A DNA stretch of 64,000 bases, taken from NCBI GenBank assembly GCA_964446955.1, contig CAYUQJ010000003.1, positions 248,001-312,000 of the forward strand. The letters run 5' to 3'. Both the position numbers and the translations under genes were made by a program. This DNA is from Leptolinea sp964446955 (GTDB lineage: Bacteria; Chloroflexota; Anaerolineae; Anaerolineales; Anaerolineaceae). Under the pieces are notes generated by a model, which searched no databases, was not told the DNA's origin, and saw nothing but the letters and a program-made list of their open reading frames with translations. Of this stretch, positions 18,263 through 25,893 are shown piece after piece (position 1 is the stretch's first letter; every line of letters starts with the position of its first letter).

Positions 18263-18766
18263 TTACCAACCGTGTAAAAATTCTTCCCATTCTCTGTTAT
18301 TGCCCAGATGATGTCCGAAAACATATAAAGCGCTGGCGGGTGGTTCTTTCGGTTGATGAAGAAGTCGCATTCCTGATTCCTCAAGAGTTTTTCCGCCTTT
18401 GCGATGATTGCACGCGGCACAGGCTGCCACCACATTGGTCCATGAGTGTTCTCCACCCAGGTGTCGTGGGATGATGTGATCGATTGTCAGCGTGAGGGAA
18501 TGTTTACCACAATACTGGCATGTCCAGTTGTCACGACGGAAGATCTCCCGCCGGTTCATGAGATTTCTTGGTCTCGGTCGGTGCACCATTTTGTCCAACC
18601 GTATTATGGAAGGGCGCGGATAATCCTGGTTGACCGTGTGGATCACTCCCCGACCATCCATAACCAATTTTGCTTTTTCCGCCAAAATGAGACCGATCGC
18701 ACGGCGGGTGTTACAGACATTGATCGGTTCAAAATTGGCGTTTAGAACCAGAACGAGCTTGTCCAT
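18263..18766 (-). CDS. HNH endonuclease family protein
   Basis: A 167-residue protein with a C-terminal HNH fold. The zinc ribbon is formed by Cys83/Cys86 and Cys116/Cys119. The catalytic set is Asp96-His97 (TIDHIIPR), Asn111 (WTNVV) and His121 (CNHRKGG). The N-terminal 70 residues (VLVLNANFEPINVCNTRRAI) match the common stand-alone HNH proteins found in many free-living bacteria, whose function is not established; it is not obviously part of a restriction or mobile system. It ends the minus-strand block asp23-fakA-degV-HNH and converges with the ABC permease, four bases apart. Confidence 0.92.
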   Translation of the reverse strand: MDKLVLVLNANFEPINVCNTRRAIGLILAEKAKLVMDGRGVIHTVNQDYPRPSIIRLDKMVHRPRPRNLMNRREIFRRDNWTCQYCGKHSLTLTIDHIIPRHLGGEHSWTNVVAACAACNHRKGGKTLEESGMRLLHQPKEPPASALYVFGHHLGNNREWEEFLHGW

Positions 18767-18816
18767 ATCTGTTCCCTGGAAGGATTATAGCACCGGGAAC
18801 AAGCAGTTCGGATAGA

Positions 18817-19617
18817 TTAACGAGGATCTTCGTTGGAAACAATTACCAATCCATAACTATTCTGACCGAATATCGTTTTCCAGGCCGCGTTAGGCGGGAA
18901 TACTTGCAAATTGCTATTGGGATAGAACTCTTTGAGATGCTCGGTTATGATTTGAATATCAGACACATCCGCGTTGTTTTTCTGAATACCGGCAATAAGA
19001 TGGAATTTTTCAAATTCGTCAATAAATTCGATCAAATATTCATATGCGGCTCTGCGATTCCGAACCTTGACCAGTGGAGTTGGTAGACCTTCTTCCAGGG
19101 AGAAAATGGACTGAATGGATAAAATGGATACAGCATTTGCCTGGGCGGCGTCTACGAGTCCAATCGGGACAAGCGGTGTGATATCCGGCATTACGATCGC
19201 TGTGTAAAGGGTTCCACAGGCTTCCCGAATGGTCGTCTCAATCTCTGCGCTGGATTTGCCAGCGGCTGCCATCCCGGCGGCTTTTTCAACAAGATAGCCG
19301 GTTCCGATCCCAATGCTAAGAGAATCGATAATGATGATATGGGGGGCAGCCGATGATGCTTTGACCAGACGAAGAATCTGATTGGGTAGGGCAGAAAGAC
19401 AACCGGATGACAGGATGGCAAAGACATGTCCGGAATTCTGATTTGTTTCTTTTAAAATAATCTGAACATCCTGGTCTGATATGGCAGATAACCGGTAATT
19501 CTCCCGGGAATCGCTTTCCACGGGAGTCAGAGGAATAACTTCAACCAGGTCATCACCCGGGAAGTTCGTATGAACGAATTGGACGGCGGAGTCAGTCAGA
19601 ATGGTGAAGGGCCGCAT
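18817..19617 (-). CDS. DegV family protein (fatty-acid-binding, FakB-like)
   Basis: DegV proteins bind a fatty acid and present it to the FakA kinase. This 266-residue protein has the DegV opening FTILTDSAVQF, the IIIIDSLSIGIGTGYLV middle motif and the later VKVRNRRAAYEYLIEF segment. It sits 3 bases downstream of the FakA-like gene, which supports a kinase/lipid-carrier pair. The lipid-contact motif, usually SSxLSGTY, is changed to SSGCLSALPNQ, so binding may differ. The frame begins at ATG 19617, immediately after the fakA stop. Confidence 0.9.
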   Translation of the reverse strand: MRPFTILTDSAVQFVHTNFPGDDLVEVIPLTPVESDSRENYRLSAISDQDVQIILKETNQNSGHVFAILSSGCLSALPNQILRLVKASSAAPHIIIIDSLSIGIGTGYLVEKAAGMAAAGKSSAEIETTIREACGTLYTAIVMPDITPLVPIGLVDAAQANAVSILSIQSIFSLEEGLPTPLVKVRNRRAAYEYLIEFIDEFEKFHLIAGIQKNNADVSDIQIITEHLKEFYPNSNLQVFPPNAAWKTIFGQNSYGLVIVSNEDPR

Positions 19618-19620
19618 ATA

Positions 19621-21306
19621 TTATTCGATCATAAAGATGAATTGGTAATGAGGCTGTCCGCCTTCGTGGACTTCGATCTCATGGTTTGGATATAACGTGC
19701 GGATTTCATCTGCAATGCGATTGACTTCGTTCTTTGAGATGTTATCACCGTAGAGGATGGTGATCCTCTCGCGATCTTCCGCTCCGGCACTTTCCAAAAG
19801 CTTTTCGCAGGCTTCCTCAAGGGTTGCAGATGCGTTGACGAGTTTTCCATTATGCAGCGCGATCACCTCGCCGGATTTCACGTCCACACCATTAATCTCA
19901 ACAGAACGGGTGGCAATGGTTACCTCACCTGTTTCCACTTCTTTAATTGCCTCGTTCATCTCCTCTACAACCTGGTCGAAGTCCGCATCACCTACCAGCC
20001 GGAGCATGGCAGAAAGGCCTTGAGGGATAGTCTTGGCCGGGATGACGGCTACCTTCTTGACGGTCACAGAGGCGGCGGATTGCGCAGCCATTACGATATT
20101 CTTATTATTTGGAAGAATAATCACCTTATCTGTTGGCAGGTTCTCCAGCGCGTGCAGGATCTCTTCTGTTGACGGGTTCATTGTCTGACCGCCTTCTACA
20201 ATCGCTGCGACGCCCAAACTGGCAAAAATCCGCGATATTCCCTTTCCGGGGGATACAGCAACAACCGCAATATGACCGGGCTCGATTGGTGCGAGTGCGA
20301 TCTTCTGATCGGAGATTTCCTGACGTTCTTCCATCTGAGCGAGGAGGTTTTCCATGGCTACTTTTGTCACAGTCCCCAGCTTCATTGTGAATTCAATTGG
20401 GTCATACTTCTTGTCGGTGGGAACGTGGATATGCATGCGGTACATTCCGTCGCCTTCCCCTACCTGGATGGAGGTACCGATCTCACTGAGCCCCTCGTAG
20501 AATTTTTCCAAATCTAACGGTGCATCCGGACGGAAATCCACAACAACCTCATAATCCTGGCCGGGCTCAACCTCTTCCATCGTCTCATCCAATTTCATGG
20601 AGGCGAGTGGTTGAACGGTTGTAACGGCAGTTTCCATCGAAAGCCCCTTAATTTGCCGCAACATACCTTCCAGTAAGAAGAAAAGACCTTTTCCGCCTGA
20701 ATCGACGACTCCGGCCTGTTTTAATATGGGCAACAATTCGGGGGTGTGTTGAACAGATGCGTCTGCGGCGTTAACAATTGTTTCAAGCATGGCATACAGA
20801 TCTGTGTTTTCTTCGGCAGCTGCCTTAGCTGCGATTGAGACATCTTTGATGACCGTAAGGATTGTGCCTTCAACGGGGCGGACAACTCCTTTATAGGCAG
20901 TGGCGCGGCTTTCATCCAGCGCTTTTGCGAAAGCTTCCGCGTTCATAGTCTCAAGGTTATCCAGTCCGCGGGCGAATCCGCGCCAGATCTGTGAAAGGAT
21001 CACGCCTGAATTGCCGCGAGCGCCCATCAGAGCTCCCTGCGCAATCGAGTGGGCCATTTTCCCAACGTTCTTCTCGCCCGAGCTGGTTATTTCGTTGTAT
21101 GCGGCCTGCATGGTCAAAAGCATATTTGTTCCGGTATCGCCATCGGGTACAGGAAAAACGTTCAACGCGTTTATTGTCTGTTGATTGGTTTTTACCCATG
21201 TCATGGCAGCTTCAACAAGAACTTTTAATTGCTGTCCATCAATGGACGCGCATGTCTTGGTGGGTTCTGCTTCCATCACAGGGGTAGTTGCGGTTTTGTT
21301 ACTCAT
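19621..21306 (-). CDS. fakA: FakA-like fatty acid kinase (DAK2 domain)
   Basis: Predicted to phosphorylate FakB-bound fatty acids to acyl-phosphate for lipid synthesis. The 561-residue protein has a DAK2 kinase domain (about residues 28-225) with the metal-binding PDGDTGTNM sequence (Asp55, Asp57) and GARGNSGVILSQ. A middle domain (230-330) follows, then a C-terminal DegV-like/EDD-fold region (350-561) with LPNNKNIVMAAQ. It lies between an Asp23 protein and DegV on the same strand, as yloV follows yloU in Bacillus. Upstream spacing to asp23 is 33 bases. Confidence 0.93.
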   Translation of the reverse strand: MSNKTATTPVMEAEPTKTCASIDGQQLKVLVEAAMTWVKTNQQTINALNVFPVPDGDTGTNMLLTMQAAYNEITSSGEKNVGKMAHSIAQGALMGARGNSGVILSQIWRGFARGLDNLETMNAEAFAKALDESRATAYKGVVRPVEGTILTVIKDVSIAAKAAAEENTDLYAMLETIVNAADASVQHTPELLPILKQAGVVDSGGKGLFFLLEGMLRQIKGLSMETAVTTVQPLASMKLDETMEEVEPGQDYEVVVDFRPDAPLDLEKFYEGLSEIGTSIQVGEGDGMYRMHIHVPTDKKYDPIEFTMKLGTVTKVAMENLLAQMEERQEISDQKIALAPIEPGHIAVVAVSPGKGISRIFASLGVAAIVEGGQTMNPSTEEILHALENLPTDKVIILPNNKNIVMAAQSAASVTVKKVAVIPAKTIPQGLSAMLRLVGDADFDQVVEEMNEAIKEVETGEVTIATRSVEINGVDVKSGEVIALHNGKLVNASATLEEACEKLLESAGAEDRERITILYGDNISKNEVNRIADEIRTLYPNHEIEVHEGGQPHYQFIFMIE

Positions 21307-21339
21307 AATGCTCCTAAAAAAAAACAGATGATGGCGGGA

Positions 21340-21696
21340 TTAATCTGGATTACTGATACGCAAACCACGGACATGGACATCCACATGACTGACAGGTAAC
21401 CCAAGGGTCTTTTCAACCTGGTAGGCAACACTGTCAGCCACACTTCGGGAAACTGAGGTAATGCGGGTTCCATATTCCACGACGATATACAGATCGATTC
21501 TTATAGTGCGTCCGTCAAAATGAACCTCTACTCCAAGAGTTGGATCTTTAACCAGAACCTGAGCGAGGCCTTCGACCAGATTTTTTGCCGCAAGCCCCAC
21601 TACACCATACGATTCTAGCGCTGATTGACAGGCAATTGTCGCGATGGCATGATGTGAGACATAAATGTTTCCGTAGATATTATTGCTTTCGCTCAT
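21340..21696 (-). CDS. Asp23/Gls24 family envelope stress protein
   Basis: Asp23-family proteins lie at the inner face of the membrane and respond to cell-envelope stress; their mechanism is unclear. The protein has 118 residues from ATG 21696, which has GAGGG eight bases upstream; an in-frame extension upstream has no support. Family features: GNIYVSHHAIATIACQSALE near the start, GVVGLAAKN, and the beta-strand pattern RTIRIDLYIVVEYGTRI. It is the first gene of the minus-strand unit with fakA and degV, and divergent from rpmB. Confidence 0.92.
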   Translation of the reverse strand: MSESNNIYGNIYVSHHAIATIACQSALESYGVVGLAAKNLVEGLAQVLVKDPTLGVEVHFDGRTIRIDLYIVVEYGTRITSVSRSVADSVAYQVEKTLGLPVSHVDVHVRGLRISNPD

Positions 21697-21732
21697 AGAC
21701 GATACCCTCTCTGATATACTTAACCTGTTTTC

Positions 21733-21761
21733 TTGAGCAAAGATACGAAATATGGTAAAAT
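21733..21761 (+). promoter_or_regulatory. Promoter of rpmB
   Basis: TTGAGC (21733-21738), a 17-base spacer and TAAAAT (21756-21761) stand 57 bases before the rpmB ATG in the divergent asp23/rpmB gap. Confidence 0.6.
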
Positions 21762-21817
21762 CTTTTTTCGCAGTACAAGAATTGTTTTTTTGCAATCATG
21801 TTTGAAAGGAATTCAAG

Positions 21818-22000
21818 ATGGCACGGTGTGAATGTTGTGGTAAAACGACCACATTTGGTCACAATCGAAGTTTCTCCCAGCGCGCCACAAACCGCATCTT
21901 TCGCCCGAATCTTCAGAAGATCACTGTCTTCAAGGATGGGCGCAAAGTTCAGATGGTGGTTTGTGCAAGATGCATTCGGACAATGGCTAAGGTCTCCTGA
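21818..22000 (+). CDS. rpmB: 50S ribosomal protein L28
   Basis: Structural protein of the large ribosomal subunit, 60 residues. Family pattern: ARCECCGKTTTFGHN at the start, then NRIFRPNLQKITV. Cys4, Cys7, Cys49 and Cys52 form the zinc-binding (C+) version of L28. AAAGGAATTC precedes the ATG as ribosome site. It is a single plus-strand gene between two minus-strand units and has its own promoter and terminator. Confidence 0.96.
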   Translation: MARCECCGKTTTFGHNRSFSQRATNRIFRPNLQKITVFKDGRKVQMVVCARCIRTMAKVS

Positions 22001-22032
22001 TTTCTATTGTTCTTTGCAATACTGAACAAAGG

Positions 22033-22060
22033 TCACGGCAACTGGGCCGTGATTTTTGTT
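22033..22060. terminator. Terminator between rpmB and rpe
   Basis: A 7-bp stem TCACGGC/GCCGTGA (22033-22039, 22046-22052) is followed by TTTTTGTTT on the plus strand. It ends rpmB transcription just before the convergent rpe stop; its minus-strand side has no comparable T-run. Confidence 0.8.
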
Positions 22061-22719
22061 TAACCTGCGGCCTGGCGTAAAGCACGTACACCTTCAGCCG
22101 CGCCCTGCGGATACTTGAAAATGGCAGTTGCCGCAACAAAAACGGACGCTCCGGCTTCGCACAGTCCTTTGATGTTATCGACTGACACACCGCCATCAAC
22201 TTCAATGGCAGCCTGCGGATTTATTAAATCGAGCAGAGCGCGCATTCGTCTGACCCTGTCGAACACTTCCGGCTGAAAACTTTGCCCCGAATAGCCAGGA
22301 TTTACAGACATCATCAAGACATAATCCACCAGGTGGAGAACGGCAGAAGCAGATTCAACCGGTGTTCCCGGATTAAGCACAATACCGGTTTTGACGCCTA
22401 AACTTCGAACGATTTGCAATGTGCGATAGATGTTTGGGTTCCCTTCCAGGTGAACAGACAGACAACTGGCTCCTGACTTGGCGAACACTTCCACATATTT
22501 ATCCGCGTTTTCGATCATCAGGTGAACGTCAAGCGGCAATCCGGTGATGCGTTTGCATGTTTCAACGATGAACGGACCCATGGTGATATTGGGAGCAAAA
22601 TGTCCATCGATAACATCGATGTGGATCCAGTCAACTCCAGCTTTTTCAACTGTTCTAATTTCTTCTCCCAGTCGGGAAAAGTCTGCCGATAGAATGGAAG
22701 GCGATAAGATAATCGACAT
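22060..22719 (-). CDS. rpe: Ribulose-phosphate 3-epimerase
   Basis: Interconverts ribulose 5-phosphate and xylulose 5-phosphate in the pentose phosphate pathway. The 219-residue TIM-barrel protein has all signatures: LSADFSRLG, the metal-binding HIDVIDGHFAPN, DVHLMIENAD, MSVNPGYSGQ and the phosphate-binding EVDGGV. It follows the Ser/Thr kinase gene by 11 bases on the minus strand, matching the prkC-rsgA-rpe order of Firmicutes except that rsgA is missing. Confidence 0.97.
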   Translation of the reverse strand: MSIILSPSILSADFSRLGEEIRTVEKAGVDWIHIDVIDGHFAPNITMGPFIVETCKRITGLPLDVHLMIENADKYVEVFAKSGASCLSVHLEGNPNIYRTLQIVRSLGVKTGIVLNPGTPVESASAVLHLVDYVLMMSVNPGYSGQSFQPEVFDRVRRMRALLDLINPQAAIEVDGGVSVDNIKGLCEAGASVFVAATAIFKYPQGAAEGVRALRQAAG

Positions 22720-22730
22720 AAGATTTTTTC

Positions 22731-23801
22731 CTAGCGATTTAATGCTTGAATGAACAAATAAATGTAGGTCCAGTATGGAACCAGGCCTCCAACAGCTATG
22801 ATTGCCATAATACCCAGTCCGATGGAAACCCAGTCAATATTAATGTTTTCATTCGCGAACCAGTTTTTTATTGAATCAAACAAAGATGGAGATTTTTTCC
22901 TCGGTCGCGGACGGGATACGGGGTTGACTGCAACCGGCTGGCTCTCAACGATGACCCCTTGCTCTACTTCACGGCCAAAGGTGGAAAGGACCTGACCGAA
23001 TTGGTCTGCGCTTCGATAGCGGGCTGATGGTTCCTTTGAGAGAACCTTGAGCAAGATCCGTTCCAGCGACACTGGCATATCGGGTTTGAGCATACGTGGT
23101 GGAACTGGTGGTTCATCCCGGTGTTTGCGAGCCAGATCTGTGGCCGAATCGGCATTCAACGGGAGTTGGCCGGTTAGCATTTCGTACAGTACGACGCCAA
23201 GCGAGTAGACATCTGATGCTGGTGAAGGCGCGCTTCCGGAGGCTTGTTCTGGCGAAAAATACTGCGGGGATCCCCAGACTACATCACTTTTTTCATCCGG
23301 ATGAATACTGGCAAGGGCGCGGGCAATGCCAAAATCAGTCACCTTTAATTGGCCTTCGGGGGTAACAATCATATTATGCGGTTTCACATCGCAATGGACT
23401 ATACCGCACCGATGCGCGTGGCCCAACCCGGCGCAAGCCTGCAGGATAAGGGGGATGGCATCTTCCAGTTCAAATGGACCATGCTGCCGCATGACTGTTT
23501 TCAGGTCTGTGCCCGGTATGAACTCCATGACGATGAATAACCGGTCATGGTCCAGGCCAAAATCATGGACGGTAACAATATTGGGATGGGATATGTTGGC
23601 CGCTGATCGCGCTTCCTGCCGGAAACGGTCGCGGAATGTGTCATCTTTACTAAAATTGGGACGCAATACTTTAATCGCGACCTGACGCTCCAGCATCAGG
23701 TCGCGGGCACGATAAACTACAGCCGTTCCACCGCTTCCCAGTGTTTGAAGTAACTGGTAACGGTTTGATAAGACAGGATTGGTGGAAATGGGGTCTGTCA
23801 T
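22731..23801 (-). CDS. Membrane-anchored Ser/Thr protein kinase (PknB/PrkC type)
   Basis: A Hanks-type kinase of 356 residues. Gly loop LGSGGTAVVY, ATP lysine Lys44 in VAIKVL, catalytic loop HCDVKPHN (Asp138; HCD in place of HRD), DFG in VTDFGIA and the SPQYFSPEQA activation end are present. After the kinase domain (14-275) comes a basic proline-containing juxtamembrane stretch and one membrane helix (about 326-350) at the very C-terminus. There is no PASTA or other outside sensor, so it is a short tail-anchored kinase. The neighbours rpe, rpmB, asp23 and fakA suggest the PrkC lineage. Start ATG 23801. Confidence 0.93.
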   Translation of the reverse strand: MTDPISTNPVLSNRYQLLQTLGSGGTAVVYRARDLMLERQVAIKVLRPNFSKDDTFRDRFRQEARSAANISHPNIVTVHDFGLDHDRLFIVMEFIPGTDLKTVMRQHGPFELEDAIPLILQACAGLGHAHRCGIVHCDVKPHNMIVTPEGQLKVTDFGIARALASIHPDEKSDVVWGSPQYFSPEQASGSAPSPASDVYSLGVVLYEMLTGQLPLNADSATDLARKHRDEPPVPPRMLKPDMPVSLERILLKVLSKEPSARYRSADQFGQVLSTFGREVEQGVIVESQPVAVNPVSRPRPRKKSPSLFDSIKNWFANENINIDWVSIGLGIMAIIAVGGLVPYWTYIYLFIQALNR

Positions 23802-23872
23802 CTCAGGCGATTATAACATGCCGCCCGATACAGCTTCTCACTCCGCCCGTTTCGTGGGTATAATTTGTCTTT

Positions 23873-24952
23873 ATGAAAAAAATACTAAATGAGAATCCAA
23901 CAACCATACTGCTTTTGGCGGCTCTGTTTTCTGTAATTGGACATTACTCCGGATGGAGTGACGTATGGGTTTTTGCCCTGGCAGCTCTTGGCGTGGTTCC
24001 ATTGGCTGGATACATTGGATCAGCGACCGAGGCTTTGGCGCATTACACAGGCCCGAAAATTGGTGGGTTGTTAAATGCTACACTGGGAAATGCGGCTGAG
24101 CTGATCATTACGCTGGTTGCCATTCGGGAGGGACTGCTTGAACTGGTCAAAGCGTCCATTACTGGTTCCATTCTGGGTAACCTGTTGCTGGTTATGGGGA
24201 TGGCGATGCTTCTGGGCGGTTTGAAAAACGGTGCTCAAAGTTTCGACCGAAAGCAGGCAGGCACGTACGCTGTTCTGCTTGCGATGACAATACTCGCGCT
24301 GGTCATCCCTTCTTTCTTTGGACATTCACTGGGTGACGAAGGTTCCATTGGTGTTGAAACGATCAGTCTTGGTGTGGCAGGTGTGATGGTCATCCTGTAT
24401 ATTCTGGGGATTATCTATAGCCTGAAATCCAGCGGGACACCGATCGCAGCAAACCAGGAAGTTGTGTCTCATTTAAAACCAACCTATTCCGTGACAACGG
24501 CTATGATCATTCTCGGTCTGGCAACACTGGGGGTTGTTCTCTTAAGTGAATTGTTGGTGGGATCAGTTGAAAGTGTTGTGAGCCAATTCGGCCTTTCTGA
24601 ATTCTTTATCGGCATTATCTTGATCCCGATCGTTGGAAATGTAGCGGAACACCTTGTGGCTGTTCAATCCGCTTATTACAACCGGATGGAATTAAGTATG
24701 GAAATCTCTTTATCATCCAGTATCCAGATAGCGCTTTTTGTGGCACCTTTGCTCGTGTTTATCAGCCTGGCGATGGGGCATCCTCTTACACTCATGTTCA
24801 ACGCGTTTGAGCTGGTGTCTCTGGGTGCCGGCGTGGTTATAGCCGCTCTGGTTTCAATGGATGGTGAATCCAACTGGTTGGAAGGCGCTTCTCTTCTGGC
24901 TGTTTATCTTATTCTTGGGCTGGCTTTCTTTTTGCTGCCCGCGTCTATGTGA
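23873..24952 (+). CDS. cax: Calcium/proton exchanger (CAX family)
   Basis: Exports Ca2+ in exchange for H+ across the cytoplasmic membrane. The 359-residue protein has about eleven hydrophobic helices and the two inverted alpha-repeats, marked by GNAAELIITLVAIREG in the first half and GNVAEHLVAVQSAYYNR in the second, whose glutamates bind the ion. A short acidic region between the halves is weak. A TATAAT at 23859-23864 may be the -10 box. The stop overlaps the next gene's ATG by one base. Confidence 0.94.
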   Translation: MKKILNENPTTILLLAALFSVIGHYSGWSDVWVFALAALGVVPLAGYIGSATEALAHYTGPKIGGLLNATLGNAAELIITLVAIREGLLELVKASITGSILGNLLLVMGMAMLLGGLKNGAQSFDRKQAGTYAVLLAMTILALVIPSFFGHSLGDEGSIGVETISLGVAGVMVILYILGIIYSLKSSGTPIAANQEVVSHLKPTYSVTTAMIILGLATLGVVLLSELLVGSVESVVSQFGLSEFFIGIILIPIVGNVAEHLVAVQSAYYNRMELSMEISLSSSIQIALFVAPLLVFISLAMGHPLTLMFNAFELVSLGAGVVIAALVSMDGESNWLEGASLLAVYLILGLAFFLLPASM

Positions 24953-25431
24953 TGGCTAATTCATCGGGGGTTCGTTTTACAGGTGGGATGCTGATCACCG
25001 CAATCTTTTTTGGCTTGATCATGGTTGTGTTATGCCTGGGGTCGTTATTTATCTTTCGTCCTTCATCCAATTCAACCGCGCCTCTGGCCGTGTTCACGGT
25101 CATACCCGCACCTACATCCACCGTAATTCTACCCACCGAAGTATCCCCGACGCCGACATTATCAGCGGAAGAATTGCTGTCTGGCAGGATTGAAATTGGG
25201 GTCTTTGTCAAGATTAACGGGACGGAAGGAGCCGGACTTCGTCTCCGCGCCGAACCCGGTGTCTCAGCCGCCGCGATCGTATTGGGAAATGAGGGCGAGG
25301 AATTTCTTGTAAAAGACGGTCCGTCCAGGAAAGATGGTTTCAACTGGTGGAAACTTGAATCGCAAAAGGATGCTACCAGAACCGGTTGGGCCGCGGCCGA
25401 TTATTTAATGGCCATAACTCAACCGGAATAG
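24952..25431 (+). CDS. Membrane-anchored SH3-like domain protein
   Basis: One membrane helix (about residues 13-35) is followed by a Pro/Thr/Ser-rich linker and a C-terminal bacterial SH3-like domain (about 80-155), visible in GLRLRAEPG and GFNWWKLES with GWAAADYL. Such domains often bind peptidoglycan or other envelope partners; the partner is unknown. The ATG at 24952 shares one base with the exchanger stop; a GTG at 24949 is an alternative. Total 159 residues. Confidence 0.82.
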   Translation: MANSSGVRFTGGMLITAIFFGLIMVVLCLGSLFIFRPSSNSTAPLAVFTVIPAPTSTVILPTEVSPTPTLSAEELLSGRIEIGVFVKINGTEGAGLRLRAEPGVSAAAIVLGNEGEEFLVKDGPSRKDGFNWWKLESQKDATRTGWAAADYLMAITQPE

Positions 25432-25443
25432 GGAGTTCGTTTT

Positions 25444-25806
25444 ATGAAATATGCTGCGCCGAAGGAAATAACCGCAAACAAGAACACTCGCATAATGACA
25501 GTCCAGTGGGCTGACGGTCATGTCAGTCAATACCCGTTTGGTTTGTTACGGGCCGGATGTCCCTGCGCGGATTGCCGTGGTGGACATGAGAATATGCGTC
25601 CTGAACCAGACCCCGCTGTGTTTGATGTGCTTTTACCGGATACGCCTGCCACTCATCTGATTCAGATAAAACCGATTGGCAGCTATGCCATTGGATTGGA
25701 GTGGGAGGATGGACATCACGAAGGGATATTCAGCTGGGATTACTTACGCGCATTATGCCCGTGTGATGAATGCAGGAGTAAAATAAAGTCACAACCAACT
25801 GACTAA
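25444..25806 (+). CDS. DUF971 domain protein
   Basis: A 120-residue DUF971 protein with two cysteine clusters, CPCADCRG and LCPCDECR, at the ends of the two half-repeats, and the pattern VQWADGHVSQYPFGLLRAGC. DUF971 occurs in the N-terminal part of gamma-butyrobetaine hydroxylase and next to ApbC/Mrp-type iron-sulfur proteins; a role in metal or Fe-S handling is suspected but not proven. The two CPC/C motifs suggest metal binding. Confidence 0.9.
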   Translation: MKYAAPKEITANKNTRIMTVQWADGHVSQYPFGLLRAGCPCADCRGGHENMRPEPDPAVFDVLLPDTPATHLIQIKPIGSYAIGLEWEDGHHEGIFSWDYLRALCPCDECRSKIKSQPTD

Positions 25807-25839
25807 TTTACACGGGGGACATGAAACGATTTTGAAGAG

Positions 25840-25868
25840 TTGCAAGCCTGATTAGTTGACCGTATAAT
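25840..25868 (+). promoter_or_regulatory. Promoter of the kinase/PP2C/VWA/FHA operon
   Basis: TTGCAA (25840-25845), a 17-base spacer and a perfect TATAAT (25863-25868). Transcription would begin near 25875, about 20 bases before the kinase start. No other comparable promoter was seen before 31650, so it may drive all six genes. Confidence 0.65.
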
Positions 25869-25893
25869 TGTTCCGTTAGGTGTAGAAACAAGT

